A stretch of 64,000 nucleotides of DNA from Microbacterium enclense (lineage in GTDB: Bacteria > Actinomycetota > Actinomycetes > Actinomycetales > Microbacteriaceae). Position 1 is the stretch's first letter. Every line of letters starts with the position of its first letter. Location: contig NZ_RBZY01000004.1 of NCBI RefSeq assembly GCF_004022425.1, forward strand, positions 35,012 to 99,011. The letters are read 5' to 3'. The notes below the pieces were generated by a model, which had not been told where the DNA came from, ran no database searches, and saw only the letters and a program-made list of their open reading frames with translations. Of the stretch, positions 39,971 to 49,971 are shown piece after piece. The position numbers were made by a program, and so were the translations under genes.

Positions 39971-40903
39971 CTAAGCGGAACCCTCTGCGGGCTTCACTGT
40001 ACCACCCTTGACGTCGACGGCGAGCATGAGCGCCTGCCACGGGGTGTCGACGACCGACGAGGTGAGCTCCGCCGCCGCCACACGCTGTCCGGGCCCGTCG
40101 GCGAGCACGAGCACGCTCGGACCCGCTCCGGAGACGACGGCCGCGTACCCCTCCGCCCGCAGCGCCCGGACGAGGCGGTCGGTCTCGGGCATGGCCTGGG
40201 CACGGTAGTTCTGGTGCAGTTTGTCCTCGGTCGCGGCCATCAGCAGCTCGGGGCTCTGGGTCATCGCCGCGATGAGCAGCGCCGAACGCGACACGTTGAA
40301 CACCGCGTCCTCGCGCGGCACCTGCAGGGGCTGCAGGCTGCGCGCCACCGCCGTCGACATGGTGAAGCTCGGGACGAGCACGAGCGGCGCGACGCCGCGG
40401 TGCACGATGAGCTGCTTGTGCTGGGGACCGGTGGCATCCATCCACGCGATCGTGAGCCCGCCGAACAGGCCGGGAGCGACGTTGTCGGGGTGGCCCTCCA
40501 TCTCGGTCGCGAGGCGCAGCAGCTCGACGTCAGAGAAATCGACCTCGCCCTCCAGCAGGCCTTTCGCGGCCAGGATGCCGGCGACCACCGCCGCACCGGA
40601 GGAGCCCATCCCGCGCCCGTGGGGGATGACGTTGTGCGCCACGAGACGCAGTCCCGGAAGCTCCCGTCCGACCGACGCGAACGTGTGCGCGATCGCGCGC
40701 ACCACCAGGTGGGACGCGTCGCGGGGTACGTCGATCGTCCCCTCGCCGGTGATCTCGATCTCGAGCCGACCGGACTCGAGCGCCTCTACCGTCAGCTCGT
40801 CGTACACGCTCAGCGCGAGCCCGAGGGTGTCGAAGCCCGGGCCGAGGTTCGCGCTCGTCGCCGGGACGCGGACCGCGACGCGGCGCCCGAGGGCTGCGGT
40901 CAC
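39971..40903 (-). CDS. thrB: homoserine kinase
   Basis: 310 residues. A GHMP kinase that phosphorylates homoserine for threonine synthesis. The start [23 protein letters not shown] and the glycine-rich ATP loop [23 protein letters not shown] are exact, and the C-terminal [11 protein letters not shown] motif is present. The GTG at 40903 overlaps the thrC stop by four bases. It ends the lysA-hom-thrC-thrB operon. Confidence 0.96.
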   Translation of the reverse strand: MTAALGRRVAVRVPATSANLGPGFDTLGLALSVYDELTVEALESGRLEIEITGEGTIDVPRDASHLVVRAIAHTFASVGRELPGLRLVAHNVIPHGRGMGSSGAAVVAGILAAKGLLEGEVDFSDVELLRLATEMEGHPDNVAPGLFGGLTIAWMDATGPQHKQLIVHRGVAPLVLVPSFTMSTAVARSLQPLQVPREDAVFNVSRSALLIAAMTQSPELLMAATEDKLHQNYRAQAMPETDRLVRALRAEGYAAVVSGAGPSVLVLADGPGQRVAAAELTSSVVDTPWQALMLAVDVKGGTVKPAEGSA

Positions 40904-41982
40904 TCGGCCACCGGCTTCAGGTCGAGGACCGAGGCGACCTCCGACGTGGTGGCGTCGACGACCGTCGGCTTGACCTCGGAACCGTCGGACTTGCGGAGCG
41001 CCCACTGCGGGTCCTTCAGGCCGTGACCGGTGACGGTGAGCACGACCTTCGCGCCGGCGGGGACGACGCCGGCCTCGGCGCGGTCCAGCAGACCCGCGAC
41101 ACTGATCGCGGACGCGGGCTCGACGAAGACGCCCACCTCGCCGGCGAGGATCTTCTGCGCCGCGAGGATGCGGTCGTCGTCGATCGCGCCGAACCATCCG
41201 TCGGTGGCATCCCGAGCCTCGAGGGCGAGGTGCCACGAGGCGGGGTTTCCGATGCGGATCGCGCTGGCGATCGTCTCGGGGTTCTTCACGACCTCGCCGC
41301 GCACGAGCGGCGCGGAACCGGCGGCCTGGAAGCCGAACATCCGCGGCACGCGCGTCGAGACACCACGGTCGACCTCTTCGCGGTAGCCGCGCGAGTAGGC
41401 CGTGTAGTTGCCGGCGTTGCCGACGGGGATGAAGTGGAAGTCGGGGGCGTCGCCGAGCTGCTCGACGACCTCGTAAGCGGCGGTCTTCTGGCCCTCGATG
41501 CGGTCGGGGTTGACGGAGTTGACGAGGTGCACCGGGTAGTGGTCGGCGAGCTCGCGCGCGATCTCGAGGCAGTCGTCGAAGTTGCCGCGGATCTGGATCA
41601 GACGGCCGTTGTGCGCGACGGCCTGGCTGAGCTTGCCCATCGCGATCTTGCCCTCGGGGACGAGCACGGCAGCGGTGATGCCGGCGTGCGCGGCGTACGC
41701 GGCGGCCGAGGCGGAGGTGTTGCCCGTCGACGCGCAGATGACGGCCTTCGCTCCGTGCTCGACGGCGCGCGAGAGCGCCACCGTCATGCCGCGGTCCTTG
41801 AAGGAGCCGGTGGGGTTCATGCCCTCGAACTTGACGTAGACGTCCGCGCCCGTGCGCCGCGAGAGGGCGGGAGCGGGGATGAGGGGCGTCCCACCCTCCC
41901 CCAGCGTCACGACGGTCGAGGCGTCGGTGACGCCCAGGCGGTCGGCGTATTCACGGAGGACTCCGCGCCAGACGTGTGCCAT
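40900..41982 (-). CDS. thrC: threonine synthase
   Basis: 360 residues. A PLP enzyme converting O-phosphohomoserine to threonine. The PLP lysine is in [22 protein letters not shown], and [19 protein letters not shown] and [15 protein letters not shown] are family blocks. It is the short (actinobacterial, type fold II) form. Its ATG lies one base from the hom stop and its end overlaps thrB, so the three genes are tightly coupled. Confidence 0.97.
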   Translation of the reverse strand: MAHVWRGVLREYADRLGVTDASTVVTLGEGGTPLIPAPALSRRTGADVYVKFEGMNPTGSFKDRGMTVALSRAVEHGAKAVICASTGNTSASAAAYAAHAGITAAVLVPEGKIAMGKLSQAVAHNGRLIQIRGNFDDCLEIARELADHYPVHLVNSVNPDRIEGQKTAAYEVVEQLGDAPDFHFIPVGNAGNYTAYSRGYREEVDRGVSTRVPRMFGFQAAGSAPLVRGEVVKNPETIASAIRIGNPASWHLALEARDATDGWFGAIDDDRILAAQKILAGEVGVFVEPASAISVAGLLDRAEAGVVPAGAKVVLTVTGHGLKDPQWALRKSDGSEVKPTVVDATTSEVASVLDLKPVAE

Positions 41983-41983
41983 G

Positions 41984-43315
41984 TCAGTTCCCTTCCACGC
42001 GCAGTACGGAGACCACGCGCTCGACGACGCCGCTCGCGGCGAGACGCTCGACGGTCTCGCTCAGGTCTTGCTCACGGGCCTGGTGTGTACCGATGACCAG
42101 ACGCGCCGACCCACCGGCGGCAGGGTCGTCGGCGTCCGATTCGATGGTGGTCTGCTCCACGGTCGCGATCGACACGCGGCCCTCGCTCAGGATGCCGGCG
42201 ACCGTGGCGAGCACGCCCGGCTGGTCGTCGACCTCCAGCGTGATCTGGTACCGCGTGATGACCCGGCCGATCGGCACGGTGGGGAGGTTCGCGCGCGTGG
42301 ACTCGCCGACGCCCACTCCCCCGGCGATGTGGCGGCGCGCGGCGGAGACGACGTCGCCGAGAACGGCGGAGGCGGTCTGCACGCCCCCGGCGCCGGCGCC
42401 GTAGAACATCAGGTCGCCGGCCGCCTCGGCCTGGACGAAAACGGCGTTGTTCGCACCGTGGACGCTCGCGAGCGGGTGCGAGCGCTCGACGAGCGCGGGG
42501 TAGACGCGCACCGAGATGGACTCGCTCGCCTCGCCCGCACCGGCCGCGAGGCGCTCGCACACCGCGAGGAGCTTGATGACGTAGCCCGCGTGACGCGCGG
42601 ACTCGATCATCGCGGCATCGATCCGGGTGATGCCCTCGCGGTGAACGGCATCCAGCGGCACGGTCGTGTGGAACGCCAGGCTCGCGAGGATCGCCGCCTT
42701 CTGGGCGGCGTCGTAGCCCTCGACGTCGGCGGTCGGGTCGGCCTCGGCGTAACCGAGCGCCTGCGCCTGCGCGAGGACATCGGCGAAGTCGGCCCCCTCG
42801 GTGTCCATCCGGTCGAGGATGTAGTTCGTCGTGCCATTGACGATGCCCATGATGCGAACGACCCGGTCGCCGGCGAGCGAGTCGCGCAGCGGACGGATGA
42901 TCGGGATGGCACCGGCCGCGGCGGCCTCGTAGTAGACCTCCGCCCCGACCTGATCGGCGGCCTCGAAGATCTCGGATCCGTGGGTGGCGAGCAGCGCCTT
43001 GTTGGCCGTGACGACGTCGGCTCCGGAGTTGATGGCCTGCAGCACCTGCGTGCGGGCCGGCTCGATCCCACCCATGAGCTCGATGACGATGTCGGAGCCG
43101 ACGATGAGGCTCTCGGCATCCGTCGTGAACAGCTCGCGCGGCAGGTCGGTATCGCGCTTGCCGTCGAGGTTGCGGACGGCGATGCCCGCGAGTTCGAGGG
43201 TGGCGCCGGCGCGGTCGGCCAGTTCGGCGCGGTGCTTGAGCAGCAGGTCGGCGACCTGCGAGCCGACGGCACCGGCGCCCAGCAGCGCGACGCGCAGCGT
43301 GCGGTAGTCGGTCAT
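41984..43315 (-). CDS. hom: homoserine dehydrogenase
   Basis: 443 residues. NAD(P)-dependent reduction of aspartate semialdehyde to homoserine, the branch point for threonine and methionine. The nucleotide-binding [32 protein letters not shown] and the catalytic [14 protein letters not shown] are present, followed by the Lys-containing [26 protein letters not shown]-terminal ACT domain (about 355-435, [20 protein letters not shown]) indicates threonine feedback control. It overlaps lysA by four bases (ATGA). Confidence 0.97.
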   Translation of the reverse strand: MTDYRTLRVALLGAGAVGSQVADLLLKHRAELADRAGATLELAGIAVRNLDGKRDTDLPRELFTTDAESLIVGSDIVIELMGGIEPARTQVLQAINSGADVVTANKALLATHGSEIFEAADQVGAEVYYEAAAAGAIPIIRPLRDSLAGDRVVRIMGIVNGTTNYILDRMDTEGADFADVLAQAQALGYAEADPTADVEGYDAAQKAAILASLAFHTTVPLDAVHREGITRIDAAMIESARHAGYVIKLLAVCERLAAGAGEASESISVRVYPALVERSHPLASVHGANNAVFVQAEAAGDLMFYGAGAGGVQTASAVLGDVVSAARRHIAGGVGVGESTRANLPTVPIGRVITRYQITLEVDDQPGVLATVAGILSEGRVSIATVEQTTIESDADDPAAGGSARLVIGTHQAREQDLSETVERLAASGVVERVVSVLRVEGN

Positions 43316-44760
43316 TCGGTGTCTCCGTGGGATGGGGCGGCCGCGCCGCGGAACGACGAGGGCGGGGATGCCGCGACACCGACGTCGCGGGAGAGGAGGT
43401 CGTCGACGGTCTCGCCGCGGACGATGACGCGCGCCCGTCCGTCGCGTACGGCGACGACCGGCGGACGCGGCGTGTAGTTGTAGTTGTTCGCGAGCGAGAA
43501 GCAGTACGCACCGGTGGCCGGCACCGCGAGCAGATCGCCCGGCGTGACGTCGTCCGGGAGGTACTCGGCATCCACCACGATGTCTCCGGACTCGCAGTGA
43601 TGCCCCACGACGCGGGAGAGCGCGGGGTCCGCGGCGCTGACGCGCGACACGAGCCGGGCCGAGAAGTCGGCGCCGTAGAGGGCCGGGCGGGCGTTGTCGC
43701 TCATGCCGCCGTCGACGCTCACGTACGTGCGCTCGAGACCCTCGCCGATCGATACCTTCTTGACCGTGCCGACCTCGTAGAGGGTGACACCGGCCTGTCC
43801 GACGATGACGCGTCCGGGCTCGCACGCGACGTCGGGCATCGGGATGCCACGGACCGCGCACTCGTCGGCGATGGCGTCGAGGATGCCGTCGGCGATCTCC
43901 TCGATGGGGCGCGGGTCGTCGACCGAGGTGTAGGAGATGCCGAATCCGCCACCGACGTTGAGGAGCGGGATGTCTCCCCCGGCGAGAAGGTCGGCGTGGA
44001 GGTCGACGAGGCGCGCCGCGGACTCGCGGAAGCCGGCCGAGTCGAAGATCTGCGAGCCGATGTGAGCGTGCAGGCCCACGAAGCGGAGGCTCGCCAACTC
44101 GCGGATGCGCTCCACGGCCGCCGTCGCTGCGTCGAGCGAGAAGCCGAACTTCTGGTCTTCGTGAGCGGTTGCGAGGAACGCGTGGGTCTCGGCGTGCACA
44201 CCGGTGCGCACGCGCACGAGCACCGGTTGGACGACACCGCGACGATCGGCGATCGCGGCAAGGCGTTCGATCTCGATCGGGCTGTCGACGACGACCGAGC
44301 CGATCCCCACCTCGACCGCGCGCTCGAGCTCGCCGACGCTCTTGTTGTTGCCGTGGAACCCCAGGCGCGCGGGGTCGGCACCGCCGGCCAGGGCGACCTC
44401 GAGCTCCCCGCGCGTGCACACATCGACCGCCAGACCTTCGTCGGTGACCCAGCGCACGACCTCGGTCGACAGGAATGCCTTACCGGCGTAGTACACACGG
44501 GCGTGGACGCCGTGGCGCTCGGCGGCAGCGGTGAACGCGGCACGGGCGCGGCGGGCGTGCGCGCGCACCTCGTCCTCGTCGAGGACGTACAGGGGCGTGC
44601 CGAAGCGCTCGCGGAGGTCGAACACCGACACCCCGCCGATCTCGACGGAGCCGTCGTCGACGCGGTGCGCGGACGAGGGCCAGACGGAGGCGACGAGCTC
44701 GTTCGCTTCCGCCGGGGCGGTGAGCCACTCGGGCACGAGCGCGGAGTGCGAGGCGGACAC
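43312..44760 (-). CDS. lysA: diaminopimelate decarboxylase
   Basis: 482 residues. A PLP enzyme making lysine from meso-DAP. The PLP lysine lies in ARVYYAGKAFLS, and HAHIGSQI, NVGGGFGISY, the active Cys region HHCESGDI and GAYCFSLANNYNYTPRP complete the type III decarboxylase fold. Lysine is needed for protein and possibly the cell wall. The start is GTG at 44760 with no clear Shine-Dalgarno. TAGACT (44855-44850) is a likely -10, giving a leader of about 85 bases. It heads lysA-hom-thrC-thrB. Confidence 0.95.
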   Translation of the reverse strand: MSASHSALVPEWLTAPAEANELVASVWPSSAHRVDDGSVEIGGVSVFDLRERFGTPLYVLDEDEVRAHARRARAAFTAAAERHGVHARVYYAGKAFLSTEVVRWVTDEGLAVDVCTRGELEVALAGGADPARLGFHGNNKSVGELERAVEVGIGSVVVDSPIEIERLAAIADRRGVVQPVLVRVRTGVHAETHAFLATAHEDQKFGFSLDAATAAVERIRELASLRFVGLHAHIGSQIFDSAGFRESAARLVDLHADLLAGGDIPLLNVGGGFGISYTSVDDPRPIEEIADGILDAIADECAVRGIPMPDVACEPGRVIVGQAGVTLYEVGTVKKVSIGEGLERTYVSVDGGMSDNARPALYGADFSARLVSRVSAADPALSRVVGHHCESGDIVVDAEYLPDDVTPGDLLAVPATGAYCFSLANNYNYTPRPPVVAVRDGRARVIVRGETVDDLLSRDVGVAASPPSSFRGAAAPSHGDTE

Positions 44761-44849
44761 GGAGGAACCAATCGGGTTTTGCGGCGACGCGACGGCCGCG
44801 GATCACGGCTCCTGCCCGCGCGGGGCGTCACGCGACAGGCAGTCCTTGC

Positions 44850-44855
44850 AGTCTA
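44850..44855 (-). promoter_or_regulatory. -10 box of the lysA-hom-thrC-thrB operon
   Basis: TAGACT on the minus strand about 90 bases before lysA. No clear -35 is seen. The leader of about 85 bases is too short for a lysine riboswitch and no such fold is recognisable. Confidence 0.4.
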
Positions 44856-45009
44856 GGGCACGGCATATGCCGCCCCCGTCCCACGCCTCGCCGCCCGAGG
44901 TCGTCGACCGGTACCCACGGGTGAGCCGGCGGGCGATCCGTCGCGGTGAGCGCCCGCCGTTGCCGGAAGAGCGAGGGATGCCACCCTCCCCCGACCGTAG
45001 CGTGGGGCC

Positions 45010-46098
45010 GTGTCGAGCCCGTCCCCCGTCGTCGTCGAGGCGCTCGGCATCACCCTCGGCATCGACGTCGCCGCCCTGGACCCTCCCCGGCGCGCGGCGG
45101 TGCGGGCCGCGTGGAGCGGCGCCCGGGCACCGCGCGGAACCCCGACGCGGGCGATCGTGACGCCCACGGCATCCCTCGATCCGGGCGCGATGCTCGCCGC
45201 GCTCTCGAGCGCCGTCACGACGCGCGCGATCGAGGAACGGCGGGGCGAGCTGTGGATGCTGCACGCCGCCGGGGTCGCCGGCGCCGACGGCGGCGTCGTG
45301 GTGCTCGTCGGCGCCTCGGGCGCGGGCAAGACCACGGCGATCCGGGTGCTCGCGTCGGCCGCGGGATATGTCTCGGATGAAGCGGTCGGGGTGGCCGTGA
45401 CCGGTGAGGTGCAGCCGTACCGCAAGCCGCTGTCGCTGATCACCGCGGGGGTCGCGCACAAGGTGCAGCGCTCGCCGGACGAGTTGGGACTCGGCCCCCT
45501 GCCCCGCGGGGGTCTCCGGTTGGCGCGGATCGTCCTGCTGGATCGTCGCACCGGGGGCGATGCCGCGCGACTCGTTCCCGTGCCCGTCTCGGAGGCGATC
45601 GCCGCGCTCGCCGCGCAGTCGAGCGGACTGGTGCAGCTGCCGCGGCCGGTCGCGACCATGGCGGAGCTCATCGAGCGGACCGGCGGGGTCCTCCGCGCCG
45701 AGTACACCGAGGCGCGCGAACTCGCCGTCCTCATGCGAGAGGTGCTCGACGCGGAGGCTCCGCCGCCGACGACCGCCGGGATCGAGGCCGCTCCCCCTCC
45801 CGAGACCACCCGCGCGCGCGGCGCCGCGCCCGTGTACGACCGCGCCGACGCCGTCGACGCGTACGGGCTCTCCGACGACACGGTCGCGGTGCTCACGGCC
45901 AACCCCGACGGGAGCGGCATGCTGCGCGTCCTCGCGGGCGTCGGACCGACGCTGTGGGACGCCGCTCGCGGAGCGACGCACGACGATCTCGTCGCCGCGG
46001 TCGACGCGCGGTTCGACTGCCCCGACCCGTGGGGCGTCACCGATGCGGCGGTAGCGTCACTCGTGGATGCCGGGCTGCTCCGGATCACGGGAGCCTAG
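45010..46098 (+). CDS. HPr-kinase-like P-loop protein fused to a PqqD-like domain
   Basis: 362 residues. The central part (about 75-235) resembles HPr kinase/phosphorylase folds: P-loop VLVGASGAGKTTAIRVLA near residues 97-112, then GYVSDEAVGV and YRKPLSLI, which match the HprK-like kinases seen in peptide-modification clusters. The last 85 residues (about 275-362: VLTANPDGSGMLRVLAGVGPTLWDAARGA, ending DAGLLRI) look like a PqqD/RRE peptide-recognition domain. No precursor peptide, radical SAM enzyme or PTS gene is adjacent. The GTG lies six bases after TAGCGT (44998-45003), a leaderless signature. It sits opposite in strand between lysA and argS. Function unknown; the domain reading is by eye. 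Confidence 0.7.
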   Translation: MSSPSPVVVEALGITLGIDVAALDPPRRAAVRAAWSGARAPRGTPTRAIVTPTASLDPGAMLAALSSAVTTRAIEERRGELWMLHAAGVAGADGGVVVLVGASGAGKTTAIRVLASAAGYVSDEAVGVAVTGEVQPYRKPLSLITAGVAHKVQRSPDELGLGPLPRGGLRLARIVLLDRRTGGDAARLVPVPVSEAIAALAAQSSGLVQLPRPVATMAELIERTGGVLRAEYTEARELAVLMREVLDAEAPPPTTAGIEAAPPPETTRARGAAPVYDRADAVDAYGLSDDTVAVLTANPDGSGMLRVLAGVGPTLWDAARGATHDDLVAAVDARFDCPDPWGVTDAAVASLVDAGLLRITGA

Positions 46099-46100
46099 GG

Positions 46101-46871
46101 TCAGCCGCAGGTGCCGTTCTGCTGCAGCGCCGGGTCGTTGAGCAGGCGCCCGTCGATGGCGAACGTGGCCACCACGTCCTCCCCCTGGACGCTCACCCCG
46201 TCGAGCGTCAGCCCGGCCGGAAGACGGTCGGCGATGCACAGTCGCCACGTCTGCACCGCGCGATCGGCGACACCGCCGAGCTGACCCCGCAGTGTGTCGG
46301 CGTCGACCCGGTTGCCGCCGAGGTCGAAGGCCGTGGGGGTCAGCGTCAGGTCGCCGTCCGCCGCCCCGGGTGTGGCAGAGATTCCTACGGGAATCGAGAT
46401 GCCGAACACCGAGAACTCCGTCGACAGCGTCACGTCGGGGGCCGCGGTGCCGACGGTGTCGGCCGGGAAGTCCGGGATCTGCGCGAGCAGGGCCCGCAGC
46501 TGATCGGGGTCGAGGCGCACGGATGCCGACCCTCCCGCGGCCGGCGCGTCGCCCGCGACGGGGACGTCCTGCAGATCGACGCGGACGTCGCCGTTCAGCG
46601 GACCGAGCACCACGTCGGGCGCGGACACCGCGACCTGGTCGAGACGTCCCTTCACCAGCTGCGGAAGCACGATGCCGGGCACCTCGACGTCCACCTGCTG
46701 ATCAGCGGGCAGACCGACCTGCTGCACGACGAGCGAGCGCACGGTGTTCGCGACCGCCGAGCGGGCGATGACCTCGGCCGCCACGAGCACCCCCGCGATC
46801 ACGACGAGGACGATCACGACGATCGCGATCATCCGCCCGGTTCGACGACGGGGGTGCGTGGCATCCGTCAT
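46101..46871 (-). CDS. LmeA-like (DUF2993) phospholipid-binding membrane-anchored protein
   Basis: 256 residues. A short Arg-rich start is followed by one membrane helix (about 14-36, MIAIVVIVLVVIAGVLVAAEV) and an exported domain of the DUF2993/LmeA kind, with repeated beta-strand patterns such as VDVEVPGIVLPQLVKGRLDQV and VQGEDVVATFAIDGRLLND. LmeA binds phospholipid and affects lipomannan maturation in mycobacteria; a like role here is only inferred. It begins two bases after the argS stop and is convergent with the kinase-PqqD gene (two-base gap). Confidence 0.8.
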   Translation of the reverse strand: MTDATHPRRRTGRMIAIVVIVLVVIAGVLVAAEVIARSAVANTVRSLVVQQVGLPADQQVDVEVPGIVLPQLVKGRLDQVAVSAPDVVLGPLNGDVRVDLQDVPVAGDAPAAGGSASVRLDPDQLRALLAQIPDFPADTVGTAAPDVTLSTEFSVFGISIPVGISATPGAADGDLTLTPTAFDLGGNRVDADTLRGQLGGVADRAVQTWRLCIADRLPAGLTLDGVSVQGEDVVATFAIDGRLLNDPALQQNGTCG

Positions 46872-46873
46872 GA

Positions 46874-48538
46874 CTACATGCGCTCCGGAGCGCTTACGCC
46901 CAGCAGTGCGAGGCCGTTGCGCAACACCTGACCGGTCGCGTCGTTGAGCCACCGGCGGGTGCGGTGCACCGGCTCGACCGCGGCGTCGCCGAGCGGGATG
47001 ACGCGGCAGTTGTCGTACCAGCGGTGGTAGAGACCCGCCAGTTCTTCGAGGTAGCGGGCGACCCGGTGGGGTTCGCGCACCTCCGCGGCGTACGCGACGA
47101 TCCGCGGGTACTCCTGCAGCGCACCGAGCAGCGCCGACTCGGTCTCGTGGTCGAGCAGTTCGGGAGCGAACTCGGACCGGTCGACACCCGAATCGGCGGC
47201 GTTGCGCGCGACGTTGTGCGTGCGCGCGTGGGCGTACTGCACGTAGAACACGGGGTTGTCGTTCGTGCGCTTCTGCAGGATCTCGGGGTCGAGCGTCAGC
47301 GGCGAGTCGGCCGGGTACCGCGCCAGCGAATACCGCAACGCGTCGGTGCCGAGCCACTCCTGCAGGTCGTCGAGCTCGATGATGTTGCCCGCGCGCTTGG
47401 ACAGCTTCGCGCCGTTGATCGACACGAGCTGCCCGATGAGCACTTCGATGTCCTTCTCGGGGTCGTCGCCCGCCGCACCGGCGAGCGCCTTCAGCCGGTG
47501 GACGTAGCCGTGATGATCGGCGCCCAGCAGGTAGATCTTGTGCGCGAAGCCGCGGTCACCCTTGTTGAGGTAGTAGGCGGCATCCGCGGCGAAGTAGGTG
47601 TACTCGCCGTTCGAGCGGCGGATCACGCGGTCCTTGTCATCGCCGAAGTCGGTGGTGCGCACCCACACCGCGCCCTCGTCGTCGAAGACGTGGCCCTGTT
47701 CGCGCAGGCGGTCGACCGCCTCGTCGACGAGGCTCGGCTGCCCGTCGACGTGGGCGTGGAGCGCCCGCTCCGAGAACCAGACGTCGAAGTGGACGTTGAA
47801 GCGCTCGAGCGAGGCCTGGATCTCGCCGAGCTGGAACCCGTAGGCGAGTTCGGTCGCGACCGAGATCTGCTCGGCCCGGTCGAGTTCGCGGATATCGGCG
47901 CGCTCGGCGGCGACCCGCTCCGCCAGCGAGGCGATGTAGGCACCGCCGTATCCGTCGTCGGGGGTGGGCTCGCCGTGCAGCGCCGCGACGACCGAGCGGC
48001 CGAAGCGCTCCATCTGGGCCCCGGCGTCGTTGATGTAGAACTCGCGCACGAGCGTCGCGCCGCTGGCCAGCAGTACGCGGGCGATCGCGTCGCCCAGCGC
48101 CGCCCAGCGGGTGTGACCGATGTGCAGCGGACCGGTCGGGTTCGCGCTGACGAACTCGAGGTTGATGGTGTTCCCGCGCTGGGAGTCGTTCGTCCCGAAC
48201 GCTGCGCCCTGCTCGACGATGGTCTTCGCGAGGGCGCCGGCGGCGGCGGCATCCAGTCGGATGTTGATGAACCCGGGGCCGGCCACCTCGACGCTCGCGA
48301 TGCCGTCGACGCTCTCGAGGCCCGCGGCGATCTCTGCCGCGAACTCCCGCGGGTTCGCCCCGACGACCTTCGACAGCTTCAGCGCCGCGTTGGACGCCCA
48401 GTCGCCATGGTCGCGGTTCTTCGGCCGTTCGAGCGGCAGGTCCGCGACGGTGACCCCCGCCGATGAACCCTCGCGTCGCGCCTCAGCGAGCGGGGCGATG
48501 ACGGCGAGCAGGGCGGCGGAGAGGGCTGCGGGATCCAT
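46874..48538 (-). CDS. argS: arginyl-tRNA synthetase
   Basis: 554 residues. Class I synthetase charging tRNA-Arg. The HIGH motif is in ANPTGPLHIGHTRWAALGD, the KMSK-like loop reads KLSKRAGN, and the C-terminal DALR anticodon-binding domain starts near 440 (NDNPVFYVQYAHARTHNV). The N-terminal Add-1 domain (1-110) is present. TAGAAT lies nine bases before the ATG. A tRNA-Arg(CCG) gene lies 3 kb away. In related genomes argS often adjoins lysA; here the kinase-PqqD and LmeA-like genes intervene. Confidence 0.97.
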   Translation of the reverse strand: MDPAALSAALLAVIAPLAEARREGSSAGVTVADLPLERPKNRDHGDWASNAALKLSKVVGANPREFAAEIAAGLESVDGIASVEVAGPGFINIRLDAAAAGALAKTIVEQGAAFGTNDSQRGNTINLEFVSANPTGPLHIGHTRWAALGDAIARVLLASGATLVREFYINDAGAQMERFGRSVVAALHGEPTPDDGYGGAYIASLAERVAAERADIRELDRAEQISVATELAYGFQLGEIQASLERFNVHFDVWFSERALHAHVDGQPSLVDEAVDRLREQGHVFDDEGAVWVRTTDFGDDKDRVIRRSNGEYTYFAADAAYYLNKGDRGFAHKIYLLGADHHGYVHRLKALAGAAGDDPEKDIEVLIGQLVSINGAKLSKRAGNIIELDDLQEWLGTDALRYSLARYPADSPLTLDPEILQKRTNDNPVFYVQYAHARTHNVARNAADSGVDRSEFAPELLDHETESALLGALQEYPRIVAYAAEVREPHRVARYLEELAGLYHRWYDNCRVIPLGDAAVEPVHRTRRWLNDATGQVLRNGLALLGVSAPERM

Positions 48539-48577
48539 AACCCTGCAATTCTAGGTGAGGCGCTCGCGGCCCCCGGC

Positions 48578-49432
48578 TCAGCCGATCTGCACCAAGGCCT
48601 CGTGGTCGTCGGGGACCGTGGCATCCGGAGTGCCGTCGAACACGGCGTCGACGTACATCCGCTCGAGGCCGACATACCCGCCGTGGTAGCTGAGGAACGC
48701 GCAGTCGGCGGCGTCGCGACCCGTGGCGATCCGCACGAGTGAGCGGCGGTCGGACAGGCGCGTCGCGTCGATGACGTACCAGGCGCCGTCGAGATACGCC
48801 TCGGCGACCGCGTGGAAGTCCATGGGCTCGAGCCCGGGCGCATAGCAGGCGGCGTACCGGGCCGGCATGTCCATCGCCCGCAGCAACGCGATCACGACGT
48901 GCGCGTAATCGCGGCACACCCCCTGTCCCGTCATGAGGGTCGTCACGGCGCTGTCGGTGCCGAGGCTCAGCCCGGGGGTATAGGTGACACTGGATGCCAC
49001 GAACGACGACACCGCGGCGATGAGTTCGGCCCCGGTCAGTCCGCGGAACTGCCGGCGCGCCTGAGCGAACACCTCGTCCGACTGGCAGTACCGACTGGGC
49101 CGGAGGTAGCTGATCGTCTCGAGGTCGCTCGTGTGAACCGTAGGAGACGCACCCGACACGACCGCCTCGTACCGCACGCTGAGGGGCCCGGGCTCGCCCG
49201 CGAGCCGGTGCAGACGGCTGCCGGACTGATCGACGATCTCGGTCGGCGTGTACACCCGGTCACCGCGCGAGAACGTCAATTGCTCGCTCGTGAGCGGCAC
49301 GCCCTGGGCGGCGGTGATCTGGAAGATGAGGTCGACGGACGCCCCCAGATCGAGGTCGAGTTCAGCGGTCACTCGGCGCGGCACCGGGCAATCCTCGCAC
49401 GGCGGCGGAGGGGTGGGATGCGCCGTGCTCAT
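48578..49432 (-). CDS. transglutaminase-like cysteine protease family protein
   Basis: 284 residues. An N-terminal beta region (about 1-115, with RVTAELDLDLGASVDLIFQI) is followed by the transglutaminase-like core. The triad is Cys in TGQGVCRDYAHV (about 176), His in MDFHAVAEAYL and Asp in WYVIDATRL. Such proteins hydrolyse or crosslink peptides; the substrate is unknown. No signal peptide is seen, so it appears cytoplasmic. It overlaps the upstream lipoprotein gene by four bases and belongs to the kinase-lipoprotein-transglutaminase operon. Confidence 0.85.
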   Translation of the reverse strand: MSTAHPTPPPPCEDCPVPRRVTAELDLDLGASVDLIFQITAAQGVPLTSEQLTFSRGDRVYTPTEIVDQSGSRLHRLAGEPGPLSVRYEAVVSGASPTVHTSDLETISYLRPSRYCQSDEVFAQARRQFRGLTGAELIAAVSSFVASSVTYTPGLSLGTDSAVTTLMTGQGVCRDYAHVVIALLRAMDMPARYAACYAPGLEPMDFHAVAEAYLDGAWYVIDATRLSDRRSLVRIATGRDAADCAFLSYHGGYVGLERMYVDAVFDGTPDATVPDDHEALVQIG

Positions 49433-49971
49433 CCGTCTTTCTTACCCGGACCGCCACGGCCCGGGGACTCGTCGCTCTTGCCCCGGCCCTCGTCTCCCTT
49501 TCCGGGTTTTCCCTGGTCCTCGTTTCCGGGACGGGACTGCTCCTCCGGCTGGTCGTCGGGCGTGGCGGGCGGTTCGTCCTCATCGGCGTCATCGTCGCTG
49601 ACGGTGCTCTCGGTCGGCTCGGAGCCGACGTCCACGGCGGTGTCCTGGCTCGGCTCGGGGGTGGGCTCGGTGGTCGGCTCGGGGGCGGGAGCGAGCGACG
49701 CGAGATCGGCGCGGACCGCCGCGATCCGGGAGAGGATCGCTTCGGCCTCGGTCGCCGGGATCGCGCCCGCGTCGCGTTGCGCGATGACCTCGGCCTCGAG
49801 TCGATCCAGCGTTGCGGAGGCCGAGGCATAGTCGCCACCGGATGCCTGGCTGGCGAGCGTCTGCACGACTCCCTGCCACGCCGTCGGTTCGGCGGGCGGT
49901 GAGGTGCAGCCCGCGAGCGCGATCGCGGTGGCGAGCGCGAGAGCGGGAGGGGCGAGGAGCCGGCGTATCAC
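49429..49971 (-). CDS. lipoprotein with charged disordered tail, partner of Ser/Thr kinase
   Basis: 180 residues. The signal VIRRLLAPPALALATAIALAG ends in lipobox ALAGC, so it is membrane-anchored outside the cell. Residues about 30-90 form a small helical domain (WQGVVQTLASQASGGDYASA and LDRLEAEVIAQRDAGAIPA). The rest is an acidic Thr/Pro/Glu linker followed by a Gly/Lys/Asp/Arg-rich tail (QGKPGKGDEGRGKSDESPG). The GTG at 49971 overlaps the kinase stop and has AAGGAGG upstream. The family is unknown to me; the operon suggests it works with the kinase. Confidence 0.8.
   Translation of the reverse strand: MIRRLLAPPALALATAIALAGCTSPPAEPTAWQGVVQTLASQASGGDYASASATLDRLEAEVIAQRDAGAIPATEAEAILSRIAAVRADLASLAPAPEPTTEPTPEPSQDTAVDVGSEPTESTVSDDDADEDEPPATPDDQPEEQSRPGNEDQGKPGKGDEGRGKSDESPGRGGPGKKDG

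Noticed and set aside
37524..39974. Long plus-strand ORF of over 800 codons opposite prfA and rho
   Set aside because: It is antisense to two clear genes, has Arg/Gly/Leu-rich composition typical of shadow frames in high-GC DNA, and no family match.
44761..44860. Lysine riboswitch before lysA
   Set aside because: The leader is only about 85 bases and shows none of the long conserved helices of that class.
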